From NCBI GenBank assembly GCA_037349105.1, contig JAYJMM010000071.1:868001-932000 (forward strand): 64,000 bases of DNA, read 5' to 3'. A program made the translations under genes and the position numbers. This document shows positions 1-9,300 of this stretch, piece by piece (position 1 is the first letter of the stretch; each line of letters starts with the position of its first letter). This DNA is from Limnomonas spitsbergensis (taxonomy: Eukaryota; Chlorophyta; Chlorophyceae; Chlamydomonadales). The notes below the pieces were generated by a model. That model was not told the origin of the DNA, made no database searches, and saw nothing but the letters and a program-made list of their open reading frames with translations.

Positions 1-620
1 ATGAGGACCTTCGACCTAAATTGATTTTCTTTTTTGCAGCTTTGCTGCCGCCTCGGGCTGGCGTTAAAATGGACCCTGGTCTGGCTTCATGTGCCCCAGC
101 AGCATGAGGACCTTCGACCTAAATTGATTTTCTCATCGAAAAGTTCACCAAGACAGAAGGGAAAGACACTTTGTATGTCCCAGATTACCACTTTATAAGC
201 AGTCGATTATATTGCTATTAACTTTAAATTAAGCTTTATGTATAAAATATATAAGCCAAACAGCTTAATGCCACTTCTGTGTGACCTTCAATGCCACCAA
301 AGCTGGACAAGTCACTCTTTTCGTCTTTTGCAATTGGCCTCTAGTAAGTCTGCTTTCCGACTCCCGAGCGCCCAGGACCCCGCCCATCAGTAGCCAATTG
401 TTTTGCATTGGAGCCCCTCCCTGGGAACCATTGTCATGTGCATCGAACCCCGTCCTCGTAAATCTTCAATTCAGTCTCTTCCACCTTGCCCTCGAAAATC
501 ATTTTCAGCGCATCGGACCCTGCCCAGCCACAAAAAACTCTTTTTAGTGCATTTGAGTACAGGACCCACCTTTCTGAAACCTTCAGCACATCTGCCTATC
601 TGACCCTGCCCGTGGCATGC
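1..620. other. Left edge with a 30-bp direct repeat, no gene assigned
   Basis: A 30-bp stretch (1-30) recurs exactly at 104-133. The first copy is followed by a T-rich tract ending in CAG at about 40, which resembles a 3' splice site. The rest is AT-rich with short open frames only. I see no convincing coding sequence. Confidence 0.5.
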
Positions 621-701
621 TTTACTCCGAAAGGGCCTGGTTCAGGGATGAGCGTTTAGGGTTTAGGGTATAGGCATTTAGGGTATAGGCACCCTGCGCA
701 C

Positions 702-1601
702 CTCTTGCTTTGTTAAGGAACGCCCAGTGCCATGTATGTTCATTCGCAACAGGGAGGTCTCCAGCCTCACAGGCAGCAACAGGCGGGCCAGCGGCAACAC
801 CAACAGCAGCAACAGGCGTGCCAGCAACAGCAGCAGCAGCATGTAGCTCAGCCGCCGCTGCCTCTGCTGCCTCCACCGCGGCCTTAGGCAGCAGCAGGCG
901 GGCCCAGGGGCGCCACAGCTCATCATTTGTCGCCATGTCCCGCCACAGCCTGAAAATAAACACACACAAACGCACGATAAGAATACAGCAGGAGGGCCAA
1001 CAGGTGGCACAGCTCATCACCGCTCGCCATGTCCCGCCACAGCCTGCGAATAAAACTCACACTTACCGGTATACACATGAACATACACACAAAAGCAATT
1101 ACACGAGAAGACAGATGTGCAATCAAGCAAACCAATCAAACAGATACAGCCTTAATGGCTGCCAAATTAAACTATTAATCTACATCCATGGCTCCACCAG
1201 GGGAGACCCCCGCTTGACCCAAAAGCCTAACCCTCACCACTTCAGGCCCTGCTCGAACCTCAAGCCTTCACCATAAACACTAACCAGTCGTTTACTCTGA
1301 ACCCCATAAATTGAGCCCTCCTGCCCATACCCCAGACCCTCAATCCCACCAAGTAAGACATTGCCCTACCTGCTTGTGCATGACATCACCGCAGCTGGAT
1401 CCAACAGCCTCATGAATCCTGACGACGTGCACTACCCCGGGAGGCTGCACATGCAACACACATGCATGCTGGTGGTGCACGGTCAGCTCTAATCCCTCAA
1501 CCTTAAACCCTGTACCTGCTTGTGCGTGACATGGCTGCAAGTGACACTGGATCCAAAAGCCGCATGACGATGCGTGCTACCTCAGAAGGCAGAGCATCCA
1601 T
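702..1601 (-). CDS. F-box protein, N-terminal exons
   Basis: Two minus-strand exons joined in phase. Exon 1 is 1601-1516, starting with ATG (MDALPSEVARIVMRLLDP, then SLAAMSRTS) and ending AG before a gtacag donor. Exon 2 starts at 949 after a TTTTCAG acceptor and completes the Arg codon, continuing RLWRDMATNDELWRPWARLL. Together they read as one F-box: LP..V..I...LDP.SL....RTSR.....D..LW. F-box proteins recruit substrates to SCF ubiquitin ligases through Skp1. The frame then runs into an Ala-rich stretch (CAG-like trinucleotide DNA at about 770-870) and either leaves by a GTGCGC donor after about 702 or stops at 622. Each of the two junctions has an intron-side duplicate: a second donor copy at about 1370-1430 and a second acceptor copy at about 1000-1046. 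The start is the first ATG of the open exon. No substrate-binding domain is visible, so the target is unknown. Confidence 0.7.
1004..1046 (-). repeat. Duplicate of the F-box exon 2 acceptor junction
   Basis: CAG plus about 40 bases of exon-like sequence (RLWRDMASGDELCHL) repeats the true exon 2 start 94 bp downstream. Reading on from this upstream copy meets TGA shortly after the second copy, so the 949 site is the productive one. Confidence 0.7.
1369..1435 (-). repeat. Duplicate of the F-box exon 1 donor junction
   Basis: A degenerate copy of the last ~60 bases of exon 1, ending CACAAGCAG before GTAGGG. It lies 146 bp into the intron. The true exon ends CACAAGCAG before GTACAG. Confidence 0.65.
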
Positions 1602-1793
1602 GCTGGTTGTACAAGGCGCCTGCGTGTCTTCGTCAGTGCCTGTGTGCTGGGCCTCAGCCGCGTCCCCTGAAAGAGGAACGGAAGGAAAGCCGTCGGGCGT
1701 GATTCAAATCTGAAATTGAAACTTGCCGCATGTAAGCTGCTTGCACACAGCTCCTCAGTGTTCATTTAATTATTTTAGTGTGTGCCAAAGTAC

Positions 1794-1940
1794 TTTGGGG
1801 GGCCGCCGGGCGGCCTTAACTGGGCCGATTGGGACCAAACCTTGACCGGCCTATGGCCGGTGGCCCTAACAGTAGGCCTTGCTGCACCAGGCACCCACAG
1901 CCGTAGGCCGTGATGCAGCTGAAGTGTAGTATAAAAAGAA
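1794..1940. repeat. Dispersed GC-rich repeat, copy 1
   Basis: Member of a family recognised by GGCCGGTCAAGGTTTGGTCC-like cores (either strand), a CTTGCTGCACCAGG segment, and CAGCTAC motifs near the ends. Here the core is read in reverse at about 1823-1862. Short, non-coding, probably a degenerate non-autonomous mobile element. Confidence 0.6.
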
Positions 1941-2364
1941 CTAGTGGTCACTGCGGTTGGTCTCAAACCCCTTTGGGTGGGTCCTTTGGTGTGAGAGGCT
2001 TAAAAAATAAAAAGGACGGTAGGGGTCCGTCCACCAAGAATTAAACTTGGGTTCCAGGACGGTTACACGCTTTAGAGAATCATCGGGATGGCTCAGGTGC
2101 TTTATGTGAAAATAGGTATTGCTGATTCTTTTCTAAATATGTCTTCTCAAATTCTGGATCCTTAAACATTTCTTTTCTAGAGTTCCCTGAACAGGAATCG
2201 GGATAACCGCCATTGACCAAGCCAAATGTCAAATTTCAAATTGTGTACGAGAATACAATTTCGAAGTTAAAGAAAGCAGCAGGGGCACACATCGACGCAG
2301 GTGGCTCAATGGCCCCGTGGGAGCAGGCATGCTTGACACAAAACAGCGCAAACACAGCCCTGAC

Positions 2365-5300
2365 CTAACCAGAGCCGACCCAGACAACCACACCACACAA
2401 TTTCATCAGGAGCAAGCGCATCTGCCGCGAGGCTCCTAACCAGCCTGGAAGCCTGCCCATTCCAGCTTTTAAGCGTTGCTGTAACGCCTCAGTTCCTTTC
2501 AAAAAGACCTCAAAGCTCAGCACACAGCTACAGGTGGGGGCTGAGACCATCCGCATGGCATTGGTGAGCTTCATGAGCTGGATCAACCCAGCCTGATCTA
2601 CAGTCCTCTATCGGATCAGCGCAGATCTCCATCAAGGCACACACACAAAAAGCAGCTTGCACATACGCTCGCATGCATGCACACATGTACGTTGGACCCC
2701 CTCCTGCCCACCCTCTGACCTGTTCCGTACATGCCCAGCTCCTGCCCTGGTCCTCATCACATGCCCACCTTTAGCCCGGGTCTTTGCCTGCCGTGTTAGA
2801 GCCATGGACACCTTCTTGTGCTCCGACAGTAGCTGTAGCCTGAGTGCACAGCCACCAAAAAGACAAAACTTGCATGGTACATTTAACATGGCAGCAGAGG
2901 CCCAAACAGACCGATGAAACCCAGCCAATAAGCAACCCCGTGGAGTGGACGTCCATAGGGAATAGCTCATGCATGACCCAAAGTCCCCCCCCCCCATGCA
3001 TAGTAGCCCCGATTTTCTTCTCCTGCCATGCGTAGCCCAATATGGCACCCAGGTCCGCCAGTTTTGTTTTAGTGAGTGGTATATAGGTACTATTATCAGC
3101 TACAGTTCAGCTACACTGTTACCCCCTGTGTCAAGCCCCTGGTGCGGCCAGCCCTGCTACGTGGGCCCCTGGCCGGAGTCCGGCCAAGGTTTGGTGGGAA
3201 TCTACCCAGGGGTGGCCGCGGAGCGGCACCATGAATAGCTGAACTTGCCACCTCCCGAAATGCGTAGCCCATGTACCTCTCCAGTCCAGCCCCCATGCAT
3301 TAAGCACCCACCTCCTCTGCTGGGGCAACGTCTTTTCTGACGCTCGCACAAGTGCCGCAACCGCCTCCTTGCAATCAGGGCGCCTGTGCACAGCAAAAGG
3401 GAATGCGCTTAATGGAGCTTCAGCCTGCATGAACGCCGGAAGCAGTGCCGCTACGGCCTCCTTGCACGAACGGGACCTGTGCACAGGGAATGCGCTAAAT
3501 GGAGCTTCAGCCTACATGACGCTTGAGGAAGTGCCGCAATGGCTTCCTTGCACTTAAGGCGCCTAGGCAAAGGGAATGCAACTTTGGCCTTCTTGCTCTC
3601 AGGGTGCCTACTCTTCGGGAATCCATAAAGCTAGTATATATGATGGAGCATCCCAGCAGCATAACGACACCTTCATCGCATCATTTCTTGGACGTGTGTA
3701 TATGTACTCCATGCAGTAGACTTGCTGTGCCTTCCATGGTAAACGCATCAATCTTGTTGTTTAGGGGTGAGAGATGCATTCAGATGAGAGTTCTCGATTT
3801 TCAGCGACAGTCTCCCCTTTCAAATTGAGAGGCATGGTTGGATTTTGTTTTAGGGCAGCATTCAAAGGAAAAGTCCATTCAAACCGAAGGGAAGGCGATT
3901 CAAATGTAAAAGCAGTACATGCATTTGGTTACCTCATGCCAGCAGTGTGGGGTGCGGACAGACTAGAGTGTGGCAAGGTCAGTGGTGCAAGACGGTGTGT
4001 TATCTCCCATTCCCCATCCATTGGTCTGGCACCTGCTGGGTACCTGGCACCTGCTGGGCAGGTATTAGGCCAATGGATGGGGAATGGGAGATCCTCTGCT
4101 GGGCAGGGAGGAGCAACATGTTGAAATCCTATCTGGAATCTTATCAATAATATTGATGATATCAGGAATGTTTCATAGAGCTTAACAATACCAGGAATAT
4201 TATGAAGAAATTGAACAGTATCAGGAATATTATGAAGAACATGAACAGTATCAGGAATATTATGAAGAACATGAACAGTATCAGGAATATTATGAAGAAC
4301 ATAACAGTATCAGGAATCTTATCAAGAATATTCACAGTATCAGAAATCGTATCAAGAATATTATGAATATTAGCAGCATCAGGTATCTTATCAAGAATAT
4401 AGAATATTCACAGTATCAGGAATGTTATGAATAATATGCACAGTATCAGGACTCTTATGAAAACGCACCTGGAGCTTGAGTAGCACGCATCGTTATAGCG
4501 CCCACACATTATCCACTCGGCAGCCATTTTCAAATTTCGAACTGAAGAGTGTAACTATAACCTGACATTGATTGCTTGACTCAGCGGGGCCTGCCTCCTG
4601 AGTAGTGCTCTGTAACTAGCAGCCCTCACTCGTGCACTTATGCAGCAGGCAACGTATCCCTGATTTCACTTCCCACAAGCTATGCTTATCTTTGCCGCTG
4701 CGAGGCCACCCTATGCGGGCGGCCCGTCAGCTGATAACGGCCCCATTTAGACCAATCCTGAACCGGCCTACGGCCGGTGGCTCTAGCGGCATGGCTCGCC
4801 ACACCTGGAGCCTCCAGCCAAAGATTTGAATGTATCTGATATGTAGCTGAGTCGAAAGGGGGGTGGTAGCACTGCCCGGCAGGTCATCCAGAGGATCAGC
4901 AAGACAGCTCTTTGCTACTCACACGTCGCATGTTCGGACGGCTCTCAAAATGTCGTTGTACATTGCCAGCTGTACGGCCTGCGGTACAGAAAGCGCATTA
5001 CTACATAACTGGGTGATGTAGGGGGGCTGAGTCACACAGGGTTTTAATGACTGATCGTTGTCATCGAAATTTCGATGAACATCACGACTAGGCACTAGCA
5101 GGAACGGCTGCTGAATCAACAATCAATCTAGCTGTACCATGGGCTCATTCCTTAATCAGGTTTGTCAGAGGGACTCAGTCATGCAAGGTTTTTATGCCTG
5201 ATCATTTTCATCAAAATTTCGATGAACATCAAGTCTAGGCAGGAATGGCTGCTGAATCACCACCAATCCTGCCGTACCATGGGCACATTCCTTAATCAGG

Positions 5301-6233
5301 TGCATCAGAGGGATTGAGTCACACAGGGTTGTGATAAGCTTAGTCATTACAGATACAGATTCATAATCCAGAAATACTGAGCTAAGTAAGATTTCGTGAA
5401 ACTGATTTTGAATGAAAAAATGAGGTGTGTCAGAGCCTCCGAGGGACGGAGTCTTGCAGCAGAATTGAAGATGGCTCATTCCTTAATTACAGGTAGGGGT
5501 TCAAGTGGATGGACTGAGCCGCATTTTAAGCGTGAGTAGCATATTAGGGAGCTACAATTCAGCTACATCAGGGCCTTCAGTCAAGGGGGCCTGTTGCAGC
5601 AAGGCGCATTCTGATTGGGCCAAGTGCTGCAGGCCGGTCAAGGTTAGGTTCTAATCGGCTCAGTGAATTATGCCCCACATTCCAACAGGCCCACAACAGT
5701 GGTCTCGCACACACTAATGTAACACCTGGGGGAGTGGGAGACAGCTGGCATTCCTCTTTGACTCCCCCGACCCTTGATGAACACTGACTGCAGTCGTAAG
5801 CCATGCAGGATGGCAGATTTTCAGGGCATGGCTTGATATCTCATGCCATGGGCATCCCTCAGGCTGTGGTCCTAAATTCCTGCCTTGCTTTCAAACGGAG
5901 GCAGCATACGGACCTTAGGTGCTCTCAAAGCATGCAACTTTTGGATGCATGCGGCCAGCTCTCGGGTGGCATGCACTCGGAACTCCCTGAAGAGCAGGCA
6001 GCAGCAATGCAGCATCGTGTCCAGGAGTACGCTCGGATTCACCGGCAGTAAGCAATGCATCCGAATATGTTGCGTGGATTTCCGAAGAATTCTTACGTGG
6101 TCCCTAAAGCTGCCTGTATGTCCAGCTGCTGGTATCGTCGGAGCATCTCGGTGTTCCTCCGGCCCCCTGACGCGTCCGATGAGTCACTGCTGTCAGAGGA
6201 TAATTCCCCATTATCCAGGAGTCTGTTATGCAT
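2365..6233 (-). CDS. Unrecognised multi-exon gene, head-to-head with SAS-6
   Basis: Exons on the minus strand: 6233-6097, 5986-5914, 4978-4923, 3383-3312, 2839-2788, and 2592 onward; the final exon's end is unclear. All codon phases match across the junctions. The protein starts MHNRLLDNGELSSDSSDSSD (an acidic Ser-rich start), then has helical stretches such as MLRRYQQLDIQAALGTTEF, AVQLAMYNDILRAVRTCDV, CKEAVAALVRASEKTLPQQ, LQLLSEHKKVSMALTRQ and AGLIQLMKLTNAMRM. Donors are gtaaga, gtccgt, gtgagt and gtgggt; the fifth intron would use a GC donor (gcaaag). Its ATG lies 164 bp from the SAS-6 ATG, so the two may share a bidirectional promoter. The acceptor of the fourth exon is present in four tandem copies (3312-3608). 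I cannot name the family. The alpha-helical character and phase consistency argue for a real gene. The terminal part after 2592 is the least certain. Confidence 0.6.
3090..3238. repeat. Dispersed GC-rich repeat, copy 2
   Basis: Begins with doubled CAGCTACA motifs, then TCCGGCCAAGGTTTGGTGGG and GTGGCCGCGGAGCGGC. Same family as copy 1. It lies in an intron of the minus-strand gene. Confidence 0.55.
3312..3625 (-). repeat. Four tandem copies of an acceptor plus exon start
   Basis: Copies of a junction reading CAG or TAG followed by about 35 bases like GCGCCCTGATTGCAAGGAGG begin at 3384, 3477, 3563 and 3608 (spacing 93, 86 and 45). The copy at 3384 is the functional exon start of the unnamed minus-strand gene. 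The others lie upstream in its intron. Confidence 0.7.
4002..4092. repeat. Perfect 23-bp inverted repeat
   Basis: 4002-4024 is the exact reverse complement of 4070-4092. The 45-bp loop contains a duplicated CACCTGCTGGG. It could fold as a strong hairpin or be a tiny foldback element. Confidence 0.85.
4165..4460. repeat. AT-rich 30-bp tandem repeat
   Basis: About eight degenerate units of a 30-bp sequence. The central four (about 4200-4310) are nearly identical and would read QEYYEEHEQY in one plus frame. Flanking units drift and the frame closes, so coding is unlikely. Confidence 0.75.
4690..4815. repeat. Dispersed GC-rich repeat, copy 3
   Basis: Contains GACCAATCCTGAACCGGCC, the reverse form of the family core, followed by GGCCGGTGGCTCTAGC as in copy 1. 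Confidence 0.55.
5020..5490. repeat. About 150-bp tandem duplication, three copies
   Basis: The unit contains ATTTCGATGAACATCA, TGGCTGCTGAATCA, CCATGGGC and CATTCCTTAATCAGG. Two full copies (about 5030-5180 and 5180-5330) are followed by a partial one. It lies in intron 2 of the unnamed minus-strand gene. Confidence 0.7.
5553..5670. repeat. Dispersed GC-rich repeat, copy 4
   Basis: Starts GAGCTACAATTCAGCTAC and contains CAGGCCGGTCAAGGTTAGGT. Same family as copies 1-3. Confidence 0.55.
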
Positions 6234-6397
6234 AGCTCTGACGTGAATCAACCCCGTGCCCGCGAGGCAGGGGTGTCTTTGCTGGAATGACTCTTCTCTG
6301 TCAACTGATTCCAACCACCTTGCTGTTGTAATAGATTTGAAAGGGAACAGCCCGTGGAGCGGGCAACACCAGCTATCGAGCACAGTAAACGTGAATT
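6234..6397. promoter_or_regulatory. Candidate bidirectional promoter
   Basis: These 164 bp separate the ATG codons of two divergently transcribed genes and contain no long open frame. That both genes are driven from here is inferred from spacing only. No TATA box or other named element is obvious. Confidence 0.45.
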
Positions 6398-9300
6398 ATG
6401 CCGCTGCTACTAGATGAGGATCCATTGTCGAAAGCTGGCGGTGGCACCGGATTTGACTTGCAGAATGCTACGACTCTGTTTTGGAAGCCAGTGCCTGTGT
6501 CATTACGACAGTCTGACAGGGAGGAAGTCAGCGAAGATTTTACCTTCAGAATTCTGACTGGACACGCGAGGAACAATCATAACTTACGGGCAAGTCGCCA
6601 CAAGTACGACTTTCGTTTACAGCGGCCTCCTAAAGTGCCTTCGTTCGCAGATACTACGGATTCACATTTCTAGCGACAGCGACCTGTTCTTCCTGCATTC
6701 ACTGGAAGTCAGCGAGGAAGACTTCCAGAGCTTAAAGAATGAGCAAGGCATCCTGGTCGATTTTGCAAGCTTCCCTGGCAAGATCATTACGCTGCTGGAT
6801 AAATGCACAGCACCTCAGCCTACCGATACTACAAGGTGCCCTACATGGGGGGATGCGGGTGTGCATGCCTAAACATCCATGCGTCCCATGCAGAGCTTTC
6901 CGTTGCCTCCTTAAATCCTTAACATGACGGCCAACCCTACATCTGTCAGGTTCCAAGCCGTTCTGGCGGTGAGGGGGGCGGAATCGATTTTCAAAATTGT
7001 TGAAATCAATGATTTCAAGCAGGTAAGAATGCATGGCCACCTTGCAGAGGAAGCAGTAGTCTAATGTAGTGATTTATTCTTTCATGTCCTCTGATTGGCG
7101 GCATTGGCTAGCATACAATATGTGTTCAAGCTTCAGCTGCATCTAGCAAGTACTTTCCAGCATTGTCTAGGAAAGGCATGCAAGCGCATGGCAAAAAGAG
7201 TGCACCAGTTCTGCACAGGATAGCCCCCCCTGACATCCGGCTCACATTCCCATGGCTGCTGCTTGCAGCTTCCGCACATCACGCTTGCTTTCCGGCCTGG
7301 CAACGATGCATCTGTTAAGCAGGTATGTCCGGCGTGACAATTTTCCACTTGTCCCATTTATATGACAAATAGCATCATGGATTATAGCGCGCATGCATGG
7401 GTCAGCCGAGCAGCTTGGAAAATACCCAGCTGAAACTTTAATGGCCCAAATCGTGAGTTCTACTTGCATGACCTTGCAATGTAGGTTCTTGCCTTCTGCA
7501 TCTATTTAACTTTCCCATGCAGCTTCTTGGAACTCTCCCATGCAGACGTGTTGAAATTTCCCATGCAGTTTCTCGCATTCAGACTCCTGGAAGTCAAGAC
7601 CAGCTGCACGGAGCTCACCGAGGGCCTGCAATTGACGAGGGTGCGAGCCAGGGCAAGCATTGCACTTAACTGAATCGAACATCATGAAGTGATCCTCCAA
7701 ACTCTGCCCCTGAGTCTGACTGGGGGGCATTGTTCCCCAAATGTGTGGAACGTGTCCTTTGTCTCTCATCTCCATGCCTAGCCGCATCAAAAGGATGGGG
7801 GAATGGTGTGAGGATGGCAGTGCTCCAGCGCGTCTGTCGGGTTATTCCCCCTCCGGCTTTGACGGCCACCTATCGGCTTTGACGGCAGTGCGTGGTGTGC
7901 ATGCTGAGTGGGGGGGCTCGCAGTGTCGCAGTCCCAGCGTCCTGGCGTGGCCATGTGGTCCATTTCCCCCATTTTTTTCATCGCCTGCCCATTGGCTGTG
8001 ACTGCACTGCATGTGGCGCAGGCTGAGTGAGGGAGCCTATAGCCCCCTACCTATGCCATATGCCAGCTGGGTTGCCACTCCCTGCCACAGACAAATCCTG
8101 TTATGGAGATTCTAAGTTGATTCAGGGTGTCGTGACCTGCTTTCAACACAGTCGTTTTCTCAAGGACCAAGGAGCCACACGATTATTTAAACAACGCAAC
8201 TGCGCTGCGTGGCATGCAGGCTGAGTGGGAGGGCACACAGTCCCAGCTTGCGCTGTGTCAGCATCAGCTGGCTGAGGTGAAGGAGCAGTACAGCCGCCAC
8301 TTACTAGAGGTCCAGGCAGACTTCAAGACGCAACGTGCGTCGGCGCAGGAAGAGAGCTTGAAGGACCGGTCGGTAGCCAAGGAGCAGCATGACAGGTGCG
8401 GGGCATTATTGACTGCGGGACCTTCAGATTATTGGCCACAGTAGCAACCAAAACTACTTCTGTACTCTGCGCTTGTCTGTTTAAGATGAAGGACCGGACG
8501 GAGGCCAATGAGCAGCAGGGCAGGTGCGGCCAAGCAGTCATGTGAGCGATCATGAGCAGGAGGAGACTGGGAGAGGTTGAAGGATCGGTAGATGGCAAAG
8601 GAGCTGCATGACCGGTGCGGCCATAATAATAATCCCCAACACCGTGCGGAAAATTATTAACACCCACCGCTGCATCATGACTGCATGACAGGATAAGTGA
8701 ATCATTAGAAGCCATCAGTGCTTGGTGAGCCCTGGTAAGAAGCAAGGTGGGATGCTGCGGCTCAGATGACAAGTGTGGTGCATCATAAGCTGCCAGTGCG
8801 CCACCGGTACATCATAGCCTGCCACTGCTCCATCGGTGCATCATGACCAGTGCTGTGCCAATTACGGTTCTTACGCTGGCTGAATTACGTAGCTGAGTTT
8901 CAGTCACCGTAATTTTAAGGCAATTTCAGCTACTTTCACCAGTAAGGGACCGTAACTACGACTTGTGGATTACGGCGCAATTGCACAGCACTGATCATGA
9001 CTTGTGACACGTCAGCAAGGAGTTGCTGTTGGTGAGATGATAGGTGTAGTCCACCATAAGCACCCACCGCTTCACCAGTGCATCGTGCCCTGTCACGCAC
9101 TGGATAGGGGATGCCGACGAGATGGCGAGATGGTGCGCGCTGTTGGTGAGATTCCTGGTGTTGTGAATCATAAGGACCCACTGCTTCACACTGCATCACG
9201 AGCTGTTGCTAACAAGCAAGGGGACGCCAACAAGATGCCGGGGTGGTCCGCTACTTCGCTCTGGGGGTTAGATGGCAGGAGAGGGGGGGGGGGGCTGTAA

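Noticed and set aside
2500..2592. Resemblance of LTNAMRMVSA to the ATP synthase gamma N-terminus (ITEAMKLVAA)
   Set aside because: Only about ten residues, no continuation, and the segment fits as an exon of the unnamed gene.
5803..6051. Plus-strand frame ending LPEEQAAAMQHRVQEYARIH
   Set aside because: The minus strand of the same DNA holds an exon with good splice sites and phases matching its neighbours.
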